Assembly (NCBI GenBank): GCA_964030785.1
Contig: OZ034972.1
Coordinates: 18,947,683 to 19,011,682 of the forward strand
DNA length: 64,000 bases
Reading direction: 5' to 3'
From: Siderastrea siderea
Taxonomy: Eukaryota; Cnidaria; Anthozoa; Scleractinia; Rhizangiidae
Made by a program: the position numbers and the translations under genes. A model generated the notes under the pieces. That model saw only the letters and a list, made by a program, of their open reading frames with translations, did no database searches and was not told where the DNA came from. This document shows, in pieces, positions 1 to 12,400 of this stretch (positions within the stretch are counted from its first letter, which is position 1; each line of letters opens with the position of its first letter).

Positions 1-892
1 GGTTTAAAGACGGTATCTACTAATACGAAGTTATTTTTATGCAGCTTATGCCCATGTGAGAAAAGCAGATCTTAGCTAGGGCTATCAGAATCCAAAAAGA
101 AAATTAGTGGTAAGCTCGCATTTTCAGAGATAATTGAGCTAAAATTTGCCCGGAAAGAAAATGTCATACATTTTAAGGCTTTTTAGAATTATGCTTAATT
201 ATCCGGAAAAACACGTGGCTACCCACAATTTTCTTTTTGGACTCCCACAGCTCTTACTAGGACCTGCTTTTCTCGCACAGTCAAAATCACCAAAAACATC
301 TCTGTATAAGGAGGTACCGTCCTTAAGTAACCGGCACCGGTATTCAGTGTTGCTTTACTGATCGTTCACTTGCCTTTGTTACTGAAATGATCCTAATCAA
401 GAAAATATGATAACCATGTTAATTGATGTATATTTATACTGATATATTTTTTGCAATCACTGAGTCCATTCTTTGAAAATATACCCACTTTTCTCAAACT
501 AAAGTTGCGAAGAAATCCATGGGGAGATAAGCGTTCTGAGGCATTACTACTGAGCTTGTAGTTAGTATCCTTCAAAATCGTTCCATTCGTGTTGGAATGT
601 TAGACAAATATCATAGCACTTTTAATGACACAACTGAATCATTTTCTTAGTGGATAGAAATGAACGTGACTATTCTATTCTTCTTCAAGCACTGGTAATA
701 AAATTTTATTTTTTTCAACAAACCAAATGAGATCCCGTTTCGCGTTTTCTTGAAGATTTTAGTTTCAATATGCTTACAAATACAATTCCAACCTGCAGTA
801 ATCTTTGCTGTAGTAGTCCTGACATATAGAACTTTTACATTAATGTTTTATTGGATACAAGCATTATCATTTATCCATTAGCACATCTACTT
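1..892. other. AT-rich sequence, no gene seen
   Basis: I see no domain-bearing reading frame, tRNA or clear repeat here. It lies downstream of the last visible exon of the minus-strand CUB/EGF gene, so it may be intron or 3' flank of that gene. Short open frames in it look like chance. Confidence 0.4.
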
Positions 893-2144
893 AGATGTTG
901 TTTTGCTGTATTCTTTTGCTTGTGTTCACTATTTCAAAAAGCTCTTAAATAATTAAAAGCGAAAATTGCTAAAATTAAGTCCCGAGTAAAGAAAAAGCGA
1001 TTTCTCTTGTTTAAATTTTTTGTCGGAAAGCGATTCAGCAAACAGGAAACATTTTAGCAGCTTGTTATCAAGCTGTAGACTATATGTTAGATGACGAGGA
1101 AGTTTTAAGCCCTAAGAAGACCTTCCCATGAGAACAAAGGATGCACTCTTTAGGACTTTTCGTTTGCATGCCGCTTGGTTTAGGCATATCTATAGTTTTA
1201 CATTGTTACACCACACTTAACGAAACAAGTACATTAGATTCTGTAAGCGATTACTCGTTGTGCTCTCCGAAGCTGAGATTTGTCGCTCTATCTTTCAAAC
1301 TCAAAGTATGTTAAGATGAAGTAATTTTGTAATACCTAAAACTTCAAGAAAATAACTTTGTTTTATGAAAAGAAGCATATCACCAGTAGCACAAAGCCTT
1401 TAAAATAATCAATAAAACTGCACAAAGGGTTTATCTCACAAGTCAGTAACATCGAATAACGTACCTTAAAACCGTACATTCCTTAATTCCTTAAAGCACT
1501 TGTCGATAATGAGAGACAACTGATAAGATTCCTCGGCTTTTTCCTGTCTTTGCTGAAGCAGCTGTCTAATAAACTAATAAACTAATCGCTAGGGAAAAGT
1601 AATTAGCGAAAAAGTGACGATTAGGTTGTATCTTGTTTTCATTTGTCTTTACTCGCCAGTACCAAGTTCCGCGGTATCACCTGCGAGAAACGCTAGTCTA
1701 ATTGGTTAATCTTTACATTATTGATTATAAAGTGATTGATAATTGATGTGATTTTTGTCTTGCACAATGAAAACGCAACTGACGAGAACAATGATTGTGC
1801 CTAACTACTTTAAAAACTCTCAGCTAATTAATAGCAGAATAATTACCCGTAACATGAAAAACAAATTTAAAAGAGTTTACATGATAAACTGTACTGATGG
1901 AATATAATTATAATAATTGCCACCGTCTGCAAAAATCTTCCTCAAAAAGCAAACAAATAAACAAAGACAGAAACAATATTTCGTAGTACTGTTACATAAC
2001 TAGTGAGTTATGAAAATTACTCTGCATGATGTGCAGTAAAGAGTTTGATTTATCCCCTGGCCTCCATGCCCAGCACGCGCAAGGGTTAGCTTGCGATTGC
2101 ACCTGCGCACCGACCGGATTTCACAAGAAAGAACCGTAGGTAGG

Positions 2145-2890
2145 TGTCGCTATTTATGGGTCTGGGGAAAAGGGAGAGAAGATTGGATTCTATTGAGGCG
2201 CGCGGGGTGACATGGGAAGGGGCGAAGGAAAAATAGCGACTGGCAGATTTCGTACGGTAGAGCCGTGCAGTTTGCCATAGAGCCGTGCAGTTCCTTTTTT
2301 TGCGAAGACGGCACTGAACTCTGAAGATACTTGGATTCCTCTTTTCGGGGATGGACGTGAATCTTTCCACGAATAGCAGGGAGATGTTACCGGCCCTATT
2401 TCAATCGCGAACAGGAGTCAGTGGTCGAAATTCAGGATCCGATGCTTTTAAGAGGACCCATCATCTGTTTACATTAAGGGTACAAATATTGCGGCCTGTC
2501 GCTGGTAATTTTTAAATAAATGGAACCAAGAAATCAAGGTATCGATTTCTCGCTGTTTGAGAAAACTATTTTAAGTTTGAAGAAAGACTTGTGAAGTATA
2601 TAACAGTTGACGAAAGGTATAGTGTACGTGTATCACAAGCTTACTGTGTAGTGATGCAAAATACCGTTCCCTTTCTAAAAAGCATTATTTCCAATACAAC
2701 TGCGATGTGAGCAAACTAATTTCCCTTCATTTATGGCATTATTTACCTCGCATGAAAAAGAATGGTGAGCGGCCATATTGACCCGAAATCTGCCAGTGGC
2801 TATTTTTCCTTCGCCCCTTCCCATGACTCCCCGCGCGCCTCAATAGAATCCAATCTTCTCTCCCTTTCCCCCAGACTCATAAATGGCAAC
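2145..2890. repeat. Insertion with about 107-bp inverted arms
   Basis: The sequence 2145-2252 is repeated as its reverse complement at 2784-2890 with few mismatches, around an unrelated 530-bp centre. The sister duplicated segment (29880-32121) lacks it, so it is probably a non-autonomous DNA element that inserted after the duplication. I could not fix its exact ends or a target-site duplication. Confidence 0.6.
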
Positions 2891-3271
2891 TGGGTACGAG
2901 TCTGCGTCAATGCATTAAAAAATCAGCGACTCTGGGAACAAGATTCTGAGAACAAGAATTAAAATGGTTCGATGACTTTAAATCCAACTGTGTCGGTTTC
3001 ACGAATTTTCTAAAAATTGCAATGCGAAGCTCTCACCAAGCAATAATCTTTATACCAGTATCTTTTTTATACGTATGCGGTGTAATTATCTTGTATTTTA
3101 TTTGAACGTTAAAAATAGAATTAAATTTCTCGGAGATGTTATCGTTCTTCTGGTTAAGTTCATTTTCCCGCCAGCTTCACTAATATATGTTCCATGACCT
3201 GCTAGGTTTCTGTAATGCCGCTACGTGTTGTAGTTTCTAGATAAAAAAATTTATCCATTTTTTCAGCCGTT

Positions 3272-3343
3272 GGGGGCATAGCTCAGTGGTAGAGCATTCG
3301 ACTGCAGATCGAGAGGTCACCGGTTCAATCCCGGTTGCCCCCT
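3272..3343 (+). tRNA. tRNA-Cys(GCA): tRNA-Cys (anticodon GCA), copy A
   Basis: This is a 72-nt complete cloverleaf. The acceptor stem pairs GGGGGCA with TGCCCCC, with U as discriminator base, which is normal for tRNA-Cys. The A box (TAGCTCAGTGG) and B box (GGTTCAATCCC) of the internal Pol III promoter are intact. The anticodon loop reads CTGCAGA, giving anticodon GCA. There is no intron. The gene is identical to the one at 31894-31965. Confidence 0.95.
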
Positions 3344-3730
3344 GCATGAATTACTTTGTACTGTTTTATTTTACATGTTTCCTTTTTAACAACGTAGACA
3401 AAAACAAAAAAACAAAACAACAGAGTTTTTATACAGCTGTACACTAACTTATTTCATTCGCAGTTCACAATTGTATGATTATTTAATTCATATTTTCACA
3501 TTCATTTATTGGGCATCAGGATTTATTCTAGAGCGCGGCTTTACGGGATTTCCGCAATTCGAAAAAAAATGCGTCACAAAATTTACGTTAGCACGTCATT
3601 TTCTGAAATAAAGTATTCGAAAACATCACTGACGATTAGATTGGTATGACCGCCGCTCTATACTTTAAAATTTATAGCCTCTTACTGTCTCAATTGCCTT
3701 TCTCTTCTTCGTTTGTTTCTTCGTTTGTAA

Positions 3731-3744
3731 GAAAGAAAAAAGGA

Positions 3745-3832
<88 letters not shown>

Positions 3833-3833
3833 A
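3731..3833. repeat. (GAAA)n microsatellite
   Basis: About 100 bp of nearly perfect GAAA tetranucleotide repeat. Open frames in all phases across it encode only repeated Lys/Glu/Arg or Phe/Leu/Ser and are not genes. Confidence 0.95.
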
Positions 3834-4251
3834 AAACCTTTGGTTGCACAGGTCCACACGACGCGTAAATAAACCGCACTGGTTCGGTATTGCCGGATCT
3901 CTGGTGCAGAGATGCTGAATCCAGATGTCACTCGAAGTGTATTGGAACAAAACTGGTACAAGTCTGGCACTATGGCAAAGGGCCTATTCATCTAGCGGTC
4001 ATCTACCACTTGTGTAAACGCATTTCGGCGCTTCAAGAAAGCTAAGTAACCACGTTATTGTTGTTGTTGTTTTTTTTTTAAATTGAATCCGAGCTCACTC
4101 CCACACTCCTTTCCAGACAGAGCTGGAAATGATGCGGTAAGTCAGGAAAACTGAAACCTTTAATAAATATGTCCCCGTCGACAGAAACAAACAAACAACA
4201 AAACAAAAATAACAGGATACATTTGGTTCTTACGTACCATCTCTTGGACTA

Positions 4252-4827
4252 AGTTTACACTAGAGCAAAAGTCACCGGATTCGTGATGAATCCGCGGTGA
4301 TTTTTGGCACCGGATTCATTTTCGCGTTAACACACAAAGGGACGAATCCCGTGCCAAAAATCACCGGATTCATCACGAATCTGAACACTGTGAATACCAT
4401 GAAAAAAGCGGTTACTTTGAATCCGAATACTTTCAAATCCGGAATCTTTTGTTGTGTAAACAGGTTTTTTTAGTGAATGCAAAGACTTTCTAAGGCTCTC
4501 GCGTCTTGGTATCGAACATTTTATTAGAAAGTTTTTCCCGATATAAGAACTTATAGTACCACAAAAACTGATTTCGACTATATTTAGTATGTTGGTTGAC
4601 GAACCAGATCGCCGACTGAGTGACAAATATCAGTTTGTTGTTGTTTCTTGATCTTATTCCGACCTTTTGTTTTAAATGGAAGCTGATATGAGCAAAAGAA
4701 GTGTCCCTCTACTTTGCCTAATTCACACTTTTAGTCAGAATCTGAACAATATTTATCACATTTAAGTCTATGATCGCTCTGTTATTAGGCAATCACCTAT
4801 CTCCGGATTCGTAGTGTAGTGTAAACT
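4252..4827. mobile_element. MITE-like element with AGTTTACAC ends
   Basis: The left end reads AGTTTACACTA and the right end is its inverted copy, TAGTGTAAACT. Inside the left part, 4277-4383 forms a near-perfect hairpin (ACCGGATTCGTGATGAATCC with its reverse complement). There is no coding capacity. Inverted ends, an internal palindrome and a length of about 576 bp are typical of a non-autonomous DNA transposon. A TA target site is possible but not proven. Confidence 0.6.
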
Positions 4828-4849
4828 ATTAGGAATTCGAATACTCTGT

Positions 4850-4940
4850 ATTATTATTCAACAAATTGTCACTATGCCTACGGCCTCGTCGGCTAAGTAT
4901 CAGGTGATATTCCGCGCGATTTCGCAGGATAATTGTTAAA
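4850..4940. repeat. Dispersed repeat shared with 26.4 and 27.1 kb
   Basis: The stretch around GCCTACGGCCTCGTCGGC, running through GGTGATATTCCGCGCG, recurs nearly unchanged at 27105-27168. Its left flank (TATTCAACAAATTGTCAC) recurs at about 26434. These appear to be fragments of one MITE family also seen at 26398-27225. Confidence 0.7.
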
Positions 4941-4999
4941 TAAATGTTGCTGTAACACAGCAGTTAAATGGATAGAATGTTCATTTTGTCACAAAGGAT

Positions 5000-6285
5000 A
5001 AGGAAAAACATCTGATTCCCCGACGGGGAACCCATGACCTCCCGTACTTTTAGAGTCTGCCGAAATTCCGTATTTTCAGTGGCTAACAGGCAATGCAGCG
5101 AAGGCTCCGCGAGGAGACGTTTTCCCCTCGGTACCCCAGAGAAAATAGCATCACGCTTGCACAATCTACACTCCCCACCCCCAACTAAGAAGAAAGTTTG
5201 TCACGCCGAAAATTTTACGATCTTGGACGAACTTTTAGTCGTGATCTCGGCATGGCTTCCACAGCGTCCCTGTGAACAAAAGGCTATTGTTACTGCAAAC
5301 AACAGACTATTGTTTGTGCGAATTTGATCGGTACAATAGACCATTTCTTGATACCGGCGCTGGTCGGGCACCCTAACCACTAAGTTACCGGGAGACTCGT
5401 GGAGAGCGAGGTCATATTTACTTGGTTTGTTGTGACACGCGTCCTGCATACTGCTGGGATCGGCGTGTGTTAAACTAAAAGCGAAGTAAAAAGAAACGAA
5501 AGCAGCGTGTGTAATAATAAAGAAACAAAGATTATTTCTCTACCACAGGTGATTTGTTTGATGTAATATTTTCAATGACTTTAGTTCATGAATAACGAAC
5601 CTTAACACGATATAACTACCTCCCCCACCAACAAATTCTATACATTATACGAACAGCGATGTGAATATGATTCTTCTCCTTTACCTGGATGTATGTAGAC
5701 CTATCAGGAATGAAAGAAAACAAATATTATTTCTTTATTTTATTCTATTGGCCTCGGCCATAACTCTTACAGACATGTACACTCACCCTTTAGCTGGGCA
5801 CCTGCCTAATTGGACCATTTGCTGAAACCGCATGGAACACCTTCATTGTTGCATGATAAAGTGGAGCTCGTATACAACCAACCTAAAGACTTTCAGCAAA
5901 CGGGTGAGTTTGTGATTGTTAGCTCTAGACGATAAACAAAGTAAATGACAGCTTTTACGGCAAATTATGAGAAAAAATCGCTTACCTCCATCTGATGAAA
6001 ACTCAACAGTAAACCTGCTAAAGAGGTTAGTATTACAGAACGAATGAATCAACGAACTGTTTAAAACCTGATTGGGGTGATATACGAGTAACTCCTGATC
6101 CATATAGTGTTTGTTGCATAGGGCATTGTACACTTTCTTTCACTCGAGCATCAGTGCTTTAGAGAACTGGAGATGCTTCATAGAGCTCGATTGATAAGTG
6201 TAAGGCAATGTCGTATTGCAACAAACGTTTGTTCTTAAAACCATGCACTTTTTACTTTTATGCATTGATTGTATGTATCTCTTAC
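5000..6285. other. Intron or 3' flank, no gene seen
   Basis: No tRNA, EGF-like exon or transposon domain could be recognised between the 4.9-kb repeat and the last visible EGF exon. If the CUB/EGF gene continues to the left, this is intron. Confidence 0.4.
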
Positions 6286-6408
6286 CAGTACATGAAACTC
6301 CATTGCCAGTGTATCCAACATTACAAGTACAAAAATAAGACCCCTTGGTGTTAGTACAATGTCCATTGTCATGGCAGTCGTGCAGATTAAGAGAGCATTC
6401 GTCTATAT
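6286..6408 (-). CDS. Exon: cbEGF module 6
   Basis: A 123-nt exon with acceptor TTTCAG and donor GTAAGAG, phase 1-1. It encodes DIDEC followed by six cysteines in EGF spacing and the aromatic GSYFC core, with the DxDE and N/T pattern of calcium-binding EGF. It is the last exon visible, and its donor shows that the gene continues beyond it to the left. Confidence 0.88.
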
Positions 6409-9400
6409 CTGAAATTTAAAGCCGGACACAGTCATTATATTTTAGATTGCTGTACTAGCGGAGCCTGCGGGCAAAGCCCGTCAGCGGAGCTCCATTACTA
6501 GGCAAAATTGGTAACCTATCGATCCGAGAAATTTTGGTTGTGACGTAACCGAGTAAGTGAAGTTTTTAAAGGGTCTAAGGTACATGATTTTGAGTATTAC
6601 GGTCAAAGAAATTACGTTTTGAAATGGGAATTTAATTTATGTCATTAGAAATATGTCATTTACTTTTGACTTTAAAAAATTATTAGAAAACGCGCTCAGA
6701 TTTGTGACAGATGTAGTCTTGAATATTTTGGCATGCTCAGCCGATTTCACTCGCGTGGACCGACCCATGATTTTGGAAGTGTAACGCGAATTGTATTTGA
6801 GTATAAACTTACGGGTTTCGAATAAACTATTCTCAAAAATGATTTCTCTGTCCATTTTTTGGGTTTGTTTTTTCATAACAGTAGGTCTAAGCACAGTCGC
6901 AAGACAACTCAGCTGCACAAGCATTACTCCAGTGAGATTACGACGAATAATTGCTCTCACTTTTGACTGTCGGGTCCATCTCTTTGTTTAATTGTCGATT
7001 TTCTTGTCCTAGAAGTTTTCAATAGTAATAACCTTTTAAGCGAAGCAGTTGTCTTTTTAAAGCTATTTTATCCCAAAAGCTTCCGAAAACAGTTTTGTGC
7101 GTTCCTCAAAGCGGGTAGCTTTAAGCTTATAGGCTTACTTCGCATCCGCAAACCTTATGCCGGCATAATTTATTAAGCGTGTTTTGGTGTTTGTTTGTTT
7201 TGAATCTTGTTGGTTTCTAGTTAGAGAACGAAATATAACAGTTATTTAAAAACTATAAGCGAAGCAGTTGTCGGTTTAAACCTATTATATCCAAAAAGCT
7301 TCAAAAAACAGTTCTGTACATTTCTAAAAGCGCTCGAATTTCAAACAATTTGCAGCCGCAAAACTTATGCCATAGAGTTAAGCATGTTTGGTGTTTGCTT
7401 TCAATCTCGATGGTCTCAAGTTAGAGAACGAAATATAAGGGTTACTTAAGTAACTATAAGCGAAGCAGTTTTGAGTTTAAAGCTATTTTATCCGGTAAGT
7501 AATGAGTGTTCCTCAAAGCGCTCGAATTTTTTTCTCGGCTGCTATAAAAGCCTACGCGACATTTCTTCGATAAGTTTATTACAAGTGCTTCGAAGCTCCC
7601 AAAATCCTTTCTTTCGGATAATCCCAGTAAAATGCCGGTGAAATGCCAGTATAAATTCTTGACCAGACTAATAGTGGCAGTTCATGTTATTTGTTAACAT
7701 CCGAACGCGATGAAGATAACCCGTTTAAATCTTGTTGTAAATGAGCGCCGTTTCAAGTTCATTCAAGCGAACAGCCAATAATCCAAGGAGATTTGACAAG
7801 CCTTGACAGTTAATGACAGGGTATGGAAACACCAAGCAAGACGGCTCGTGAGTAAAATATGTGTTCAGTTTGATGGCCGAAAAAATATAATCAAGCTGTG
7901 CTCAGCCTCTAGAATGACCTTTCGAGCTTGGTTTTACAGAAGAGATCGCCAAAATATTGGAGGACAATTCGGAACATTTTCGGGCTTTTTGAGAAACACT
8001 TTTCGAAAGCGAACGAGCCAAAGAAAGCCCCGAAATATATTTCAGACCGAAAAGTTTCAGGACTATTTTTGAGAAACGAACACCAGTTTATTCCTTGGCG
8101 GTTCCGCTTTTAGGCTTGGCTAAATCTATGTATTAGTTATTTCAAGCTGCTTGTGCAGCACCATAACATTTGCAGCAGTCGTTCATTCACGTTAAAGGGA
8201 CTATGTCACTGGGATTTTACTCATTTTTGTCATAACTGTGCTAATAGTATAACTTATTCATCTTTTTCACGCACAAAATGCTCCTGTCACCACAATAGGA
8301 AGATGTCAAGTGAATTTTCGAAGGGAGAGGAAATTATGACTAGTTTTAGGTGATTCTCCTAAGACACAACGATACAATTTGAAAACGTGGGCCCAACTTT
8401 TTCAAGTTGCAATCCATTTCCATCCTGGCCATCTGCAGCTTAAAACACTTACTGATAGTTATGATACACTTATATAGTTACCTTCAACAAAACTGGACTA
8501 TTATTTTGTAGCTTTCTATATAGTTTAATTTCTATATAGTTTACGTCAATATAGTTTAATGTTTTTATCTACTAGTATTAATGTGTTATTTACACACGAC
8601 CCCACAAGCTATGTAGCTTTTTTACCACATCGTGTCTAAATAAAGGTTTTTGTTTTTGTTTGTTGTTGTCTATTGATGCATGTGTGACTTTTACATTTTC
8701 AAAGAGTTACTAAAAATAGCTGACATAGTCCCTTTCATGTATTTTAGGTACTGCTGAAGAAAAGAAAATTTGTTGTTTTTTATGTTGTAGGTAAACATCC
8801 AAAACTGAACAAGAGCAAGAGACTAGATAAATAAATGAATTGTAACGTGAGTACCATTATAGAACCCGGTTCCATGCACCACAGAAAGACGAGTACAACC
8901 AGTGTCCTGGTTTGGTAGCAGAGGACTTAATAGTTTCATAGACGGTTATAAGTCAGTCAGTGTATAGACAGCCCTGCGGACAGCATCCCTCGAGGCATCA
9001 GATGTCCAACGAGAAACTGAGGTCCAATAAAACAGTTTCTTTTCTGGTGTGGTAAGACAGTACTTGCCTCGTAACAAGTATTGCTAGAATATGACACATT
9101 TTCCTTTAATGACCAGTTTCGTATAAATATTGGAAATTTTTATAAAACACAAAGCGGCAAGTTTCATTTCACACCAGATAAATTGTTACGTCTATACAAG
9201 TAACACACGCATAAAGAAAAACTCTGGGTGTTTTTATATCACAATCAAAGACTATTTCAACTTGTGAGGGCAATTTCGTTTGCCTTACCTGTACACGTGA
9301 CTCCATTGCCACTGTACCCTTGATTGCATCTGCAGTCAAAAGATCCTTTCGTGTTTTCACAAGTGGCATCACCGTGACAGTTATCCGTTCCTTTAGTACA

Positions 9401-12400
9401 CTCATCGATATCTGCAATTATTAATATAGTCAGGATGCTGTAAATACTGTATAAGTTTTAACTGGATTATTTTATCAAACGTCGTGTGTAGCATGCATCC
9501 AAAACTATTTTGGTTGAAAATGGATATCTGACATTTTCGTGCCCATGACTCTGTGGAACCACTGTTGTGCTAAGCTGTACTTTGTAAAGAAGAGTGAGTT
9601 GAAAAGTACCCTGCATTTAACTTTCCAGTTTTATTTTACCGATTACCCAAACTAAATCCTTGTGATAGTTATCTCTTGTGCTCTACTGTTAATACACGAA
9701 CTCATTTGATCAGTCAGTACCTGAACACAACACACCATTTCCGCTGTAGCCCACTTTGCACGCACACCGGAAAGAGCCATCAGTGTTGATACATTTGCCA
9801 TCCACGTGACAATTATGAGTGTTTGTATCACATTCGTTGATATCTGAAGTTAGAAACAGAGAGAATGAGTCTATTCCATCCCTCAACCTAACACCAATTC
9901 GTTTTTAAATTAACTGAGCGAGAATACCTGTGCAGTTGACTCCATCTCCTGTGTAAACCGATACACATGTACAGCGGAATGATCCGTGGGTATTGCTGCA
10001 AGTGGCGTTACGATGGCAGTTATGTTTGTGAGCCAAGTCAGCGGTCAGACACTCATCAATGTCTGAAATATTTAAAACAACGATTCAATTAAGCTCATTC
10101 CTTACTAAGCTTTCCCTTTTAAAACTGTTGAATTGAGTGAGGTTTCTAAAAACCTGTAGAATAAACTTGTTTGTTGAATAATCGATTGACGCAGCGCAGC
10201 TAGTTTTTAAACCAGAGTTTGTTTGTCATTTGTTTGTGAACCTGATCACATCGAAGGAAAGTCTCACTTCGGCTGAACCGTGGCCTTTTCTTAAACATGT
10301 CAAGGAACCTCTAAATTTAAAGTTAAACTGGCGATATAAATGTAATCTGTAAACACATTGCATTTGTTTTCCGCTAGTTACACGTCTTCATACATAAGAG
10401 TTTATAAGAAAGAAAGGTAAGAGTTGATGTTTACATCTGTAATAAAATGAAAAATAATCAGTTAAAGCATGTCCTCACCGGTGCAGTTAGTCCCATCATC
10501 TAAAAATCCTCTCTTGCACTGGCACTCGAAGTGGGTTCTGGTATTGATACACAACGCATCTTTGTGGCAGTTATCAAGGTTCAAGTTACACTCATCAAAA
10601 TCTGTTGAAAGAGGGACTCCAGTTTCACTTGGAGACATTTTTGTTTTCTAAGGCACCAAAAAGAGGAAACTGATGAATATTAACGAGAATACTGATTTTC
10701 AAACCAGACCGATGAACTAACAGTTGGGACATTTTAGATTTAAAGGCAAAAAATCCTGCTTTCTGTTTGACAGAATAGGATTCTCATTTTGCTTAGTCTG
10801 TGACAGGACATCCGATTGCCGTACAAACTGCATTTAATTTTAAAAATGGTTAAATAATCCAAGAACGTATGTATTCTGATTTGCATGCACGTTCAGTGTG
10901 ATGGACATTACCCCTCGCCCATGTTTAAACAGATGATTAAACTGAATCAGTTTTATATTCTGTTCTAATAAAAGATTGACAGTTTATTATTTACCTTTAT
11001 ACCAGGTGCAGTTTTTGCCGTCCCCAGTGTAACTCAGCATGCACGTACACTGATAGGAACCTTCTGTGTTGGCGCACGTTGCATTTGAATGGCAAATACC
11101 AGGCTCAAGGCATTCGTTCTGATCTAAAGACAAATCATAAGCATCAGGAAAATTTAGCAACATGCCGGGAGAGAATTTGCATCTGTTTGTTGTAATGCAT
11201 GTCTCTCTTAAGACTTTGCCTCTCTTACTACTTTCCGCAATTTCCACCGATTGATCACTTGATCATGAACTACCCACTTTGATCCCTTCAACTTGTCGAT
11301 TCTCTCACACGAAATTTATCACAGTGACGGGAAAAGTGAAGCCTGCGCACCAGCTGACTACTTTACCCTCCTCAAGAAAGGCCAGACCATTAACATCCAC
11401 CAATACTTCCCCGGGCTTACCCTGTTTGAGCTCTGTCATCGTGTTCTTTAAAGTGCACCTAACCCCCAAAGTTTTTCCCCGTCAAATGAATTCTGTTACC
11501 ATTTGGAGCATTTCGTCGCAAAAAGTTTTTGATTTGATTTAATCCCTTATTTTCTGTGCGCGGTTGAAGTACGGAAAATCGGGCTAAAATAGACACCATT
11601 TTGGTTCAGGGCCGAGCAGTGAGGGCATAGGACTAGTCACCTTGTGACGTCAGATTAAGAACTCGCAGTCTCGCGCTATCTCTATCGGAGCTATATTTCT
11701 CTTGAGCTCTCGAAGATGCACAGAAAACTGTCGACCGTTCGTATTGCTCTGAGACGTAGCAGCCAAAGAAATGAATCACAAGACGTATCACTACATAATA
11801 CAGCATTTTTTGACGACGAGCGACCAGAGACGAAGAGACGAAATGAGAGGATTTTGTAAAGCAATAGCGAACAAAGCGGCAGCCTTCCAAGCACTCGACA
11901 GACTTGATACTAAGATCGATGCATTTTACGTAAAGATTTGTTGTTGCAGAAGAAGGTATCCGATCAAACGATAGCTTTTCGTGTATTTCCAATGATTCAA
12001 CGGCCGATTAACCACAGTAAGCGCTAAATAATTACATGTAAGCGGTCCCCAAACCAGCCTAGGGTTAAAAATTAAACACCGTATATATAGAAAGTCCTCC
12101 TTCAGCGGAACTGAACGCCCTTTCTCCGCAATAACAAACCATTGCCATTATTCCTTATTTCAGTCTATGAACGTGCCTTGCTATAACAATTTTATCTTGA
12201 GTCTTAAATCACTCGAGCAGAACAAAACATTACTGTGCAGAGATCCCTTGTTCATATCCTCCGTTGAAGTAGACTGCAAGCAGTCTCATTCTTCTTTTAT
12301 TACCATTTTTTGTGCGAAAAAAGGCTGCAAGAAGATCGAAGTGCGAGCGATGAGCGGTGAAACCTCGAGTCGCGAGTTAAGTAGCGAGGGCCGCCACCAC

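Larger units (their letters stand above)
893..3496 (+). repeat. Duplicated segment, copy A (carries tRNA-Cys)
   Basis: This block aligns almost base for base with 29880-32121 in the same orientation, starting at AGATGTTGTTTTGCTG and ending near ATTTAATTCATATTTT. Both copies carry the same tRNA-Cys gene. They differ mainly by separate insertions: about 2056-2910 here and 31069-31499 in copy B. The two copies lie on either side of the visible exons of the CUB/EGF gene. I infer a segmental duplication, because I see no terminal repeats that would make it a transposon. Confidence 0.8.

Noticed and set aside
3646..3991. Lys/Glu- and Phe/Leu-rich frames
   Set aside because: They are translations of the (GAAA)n microsatellite.
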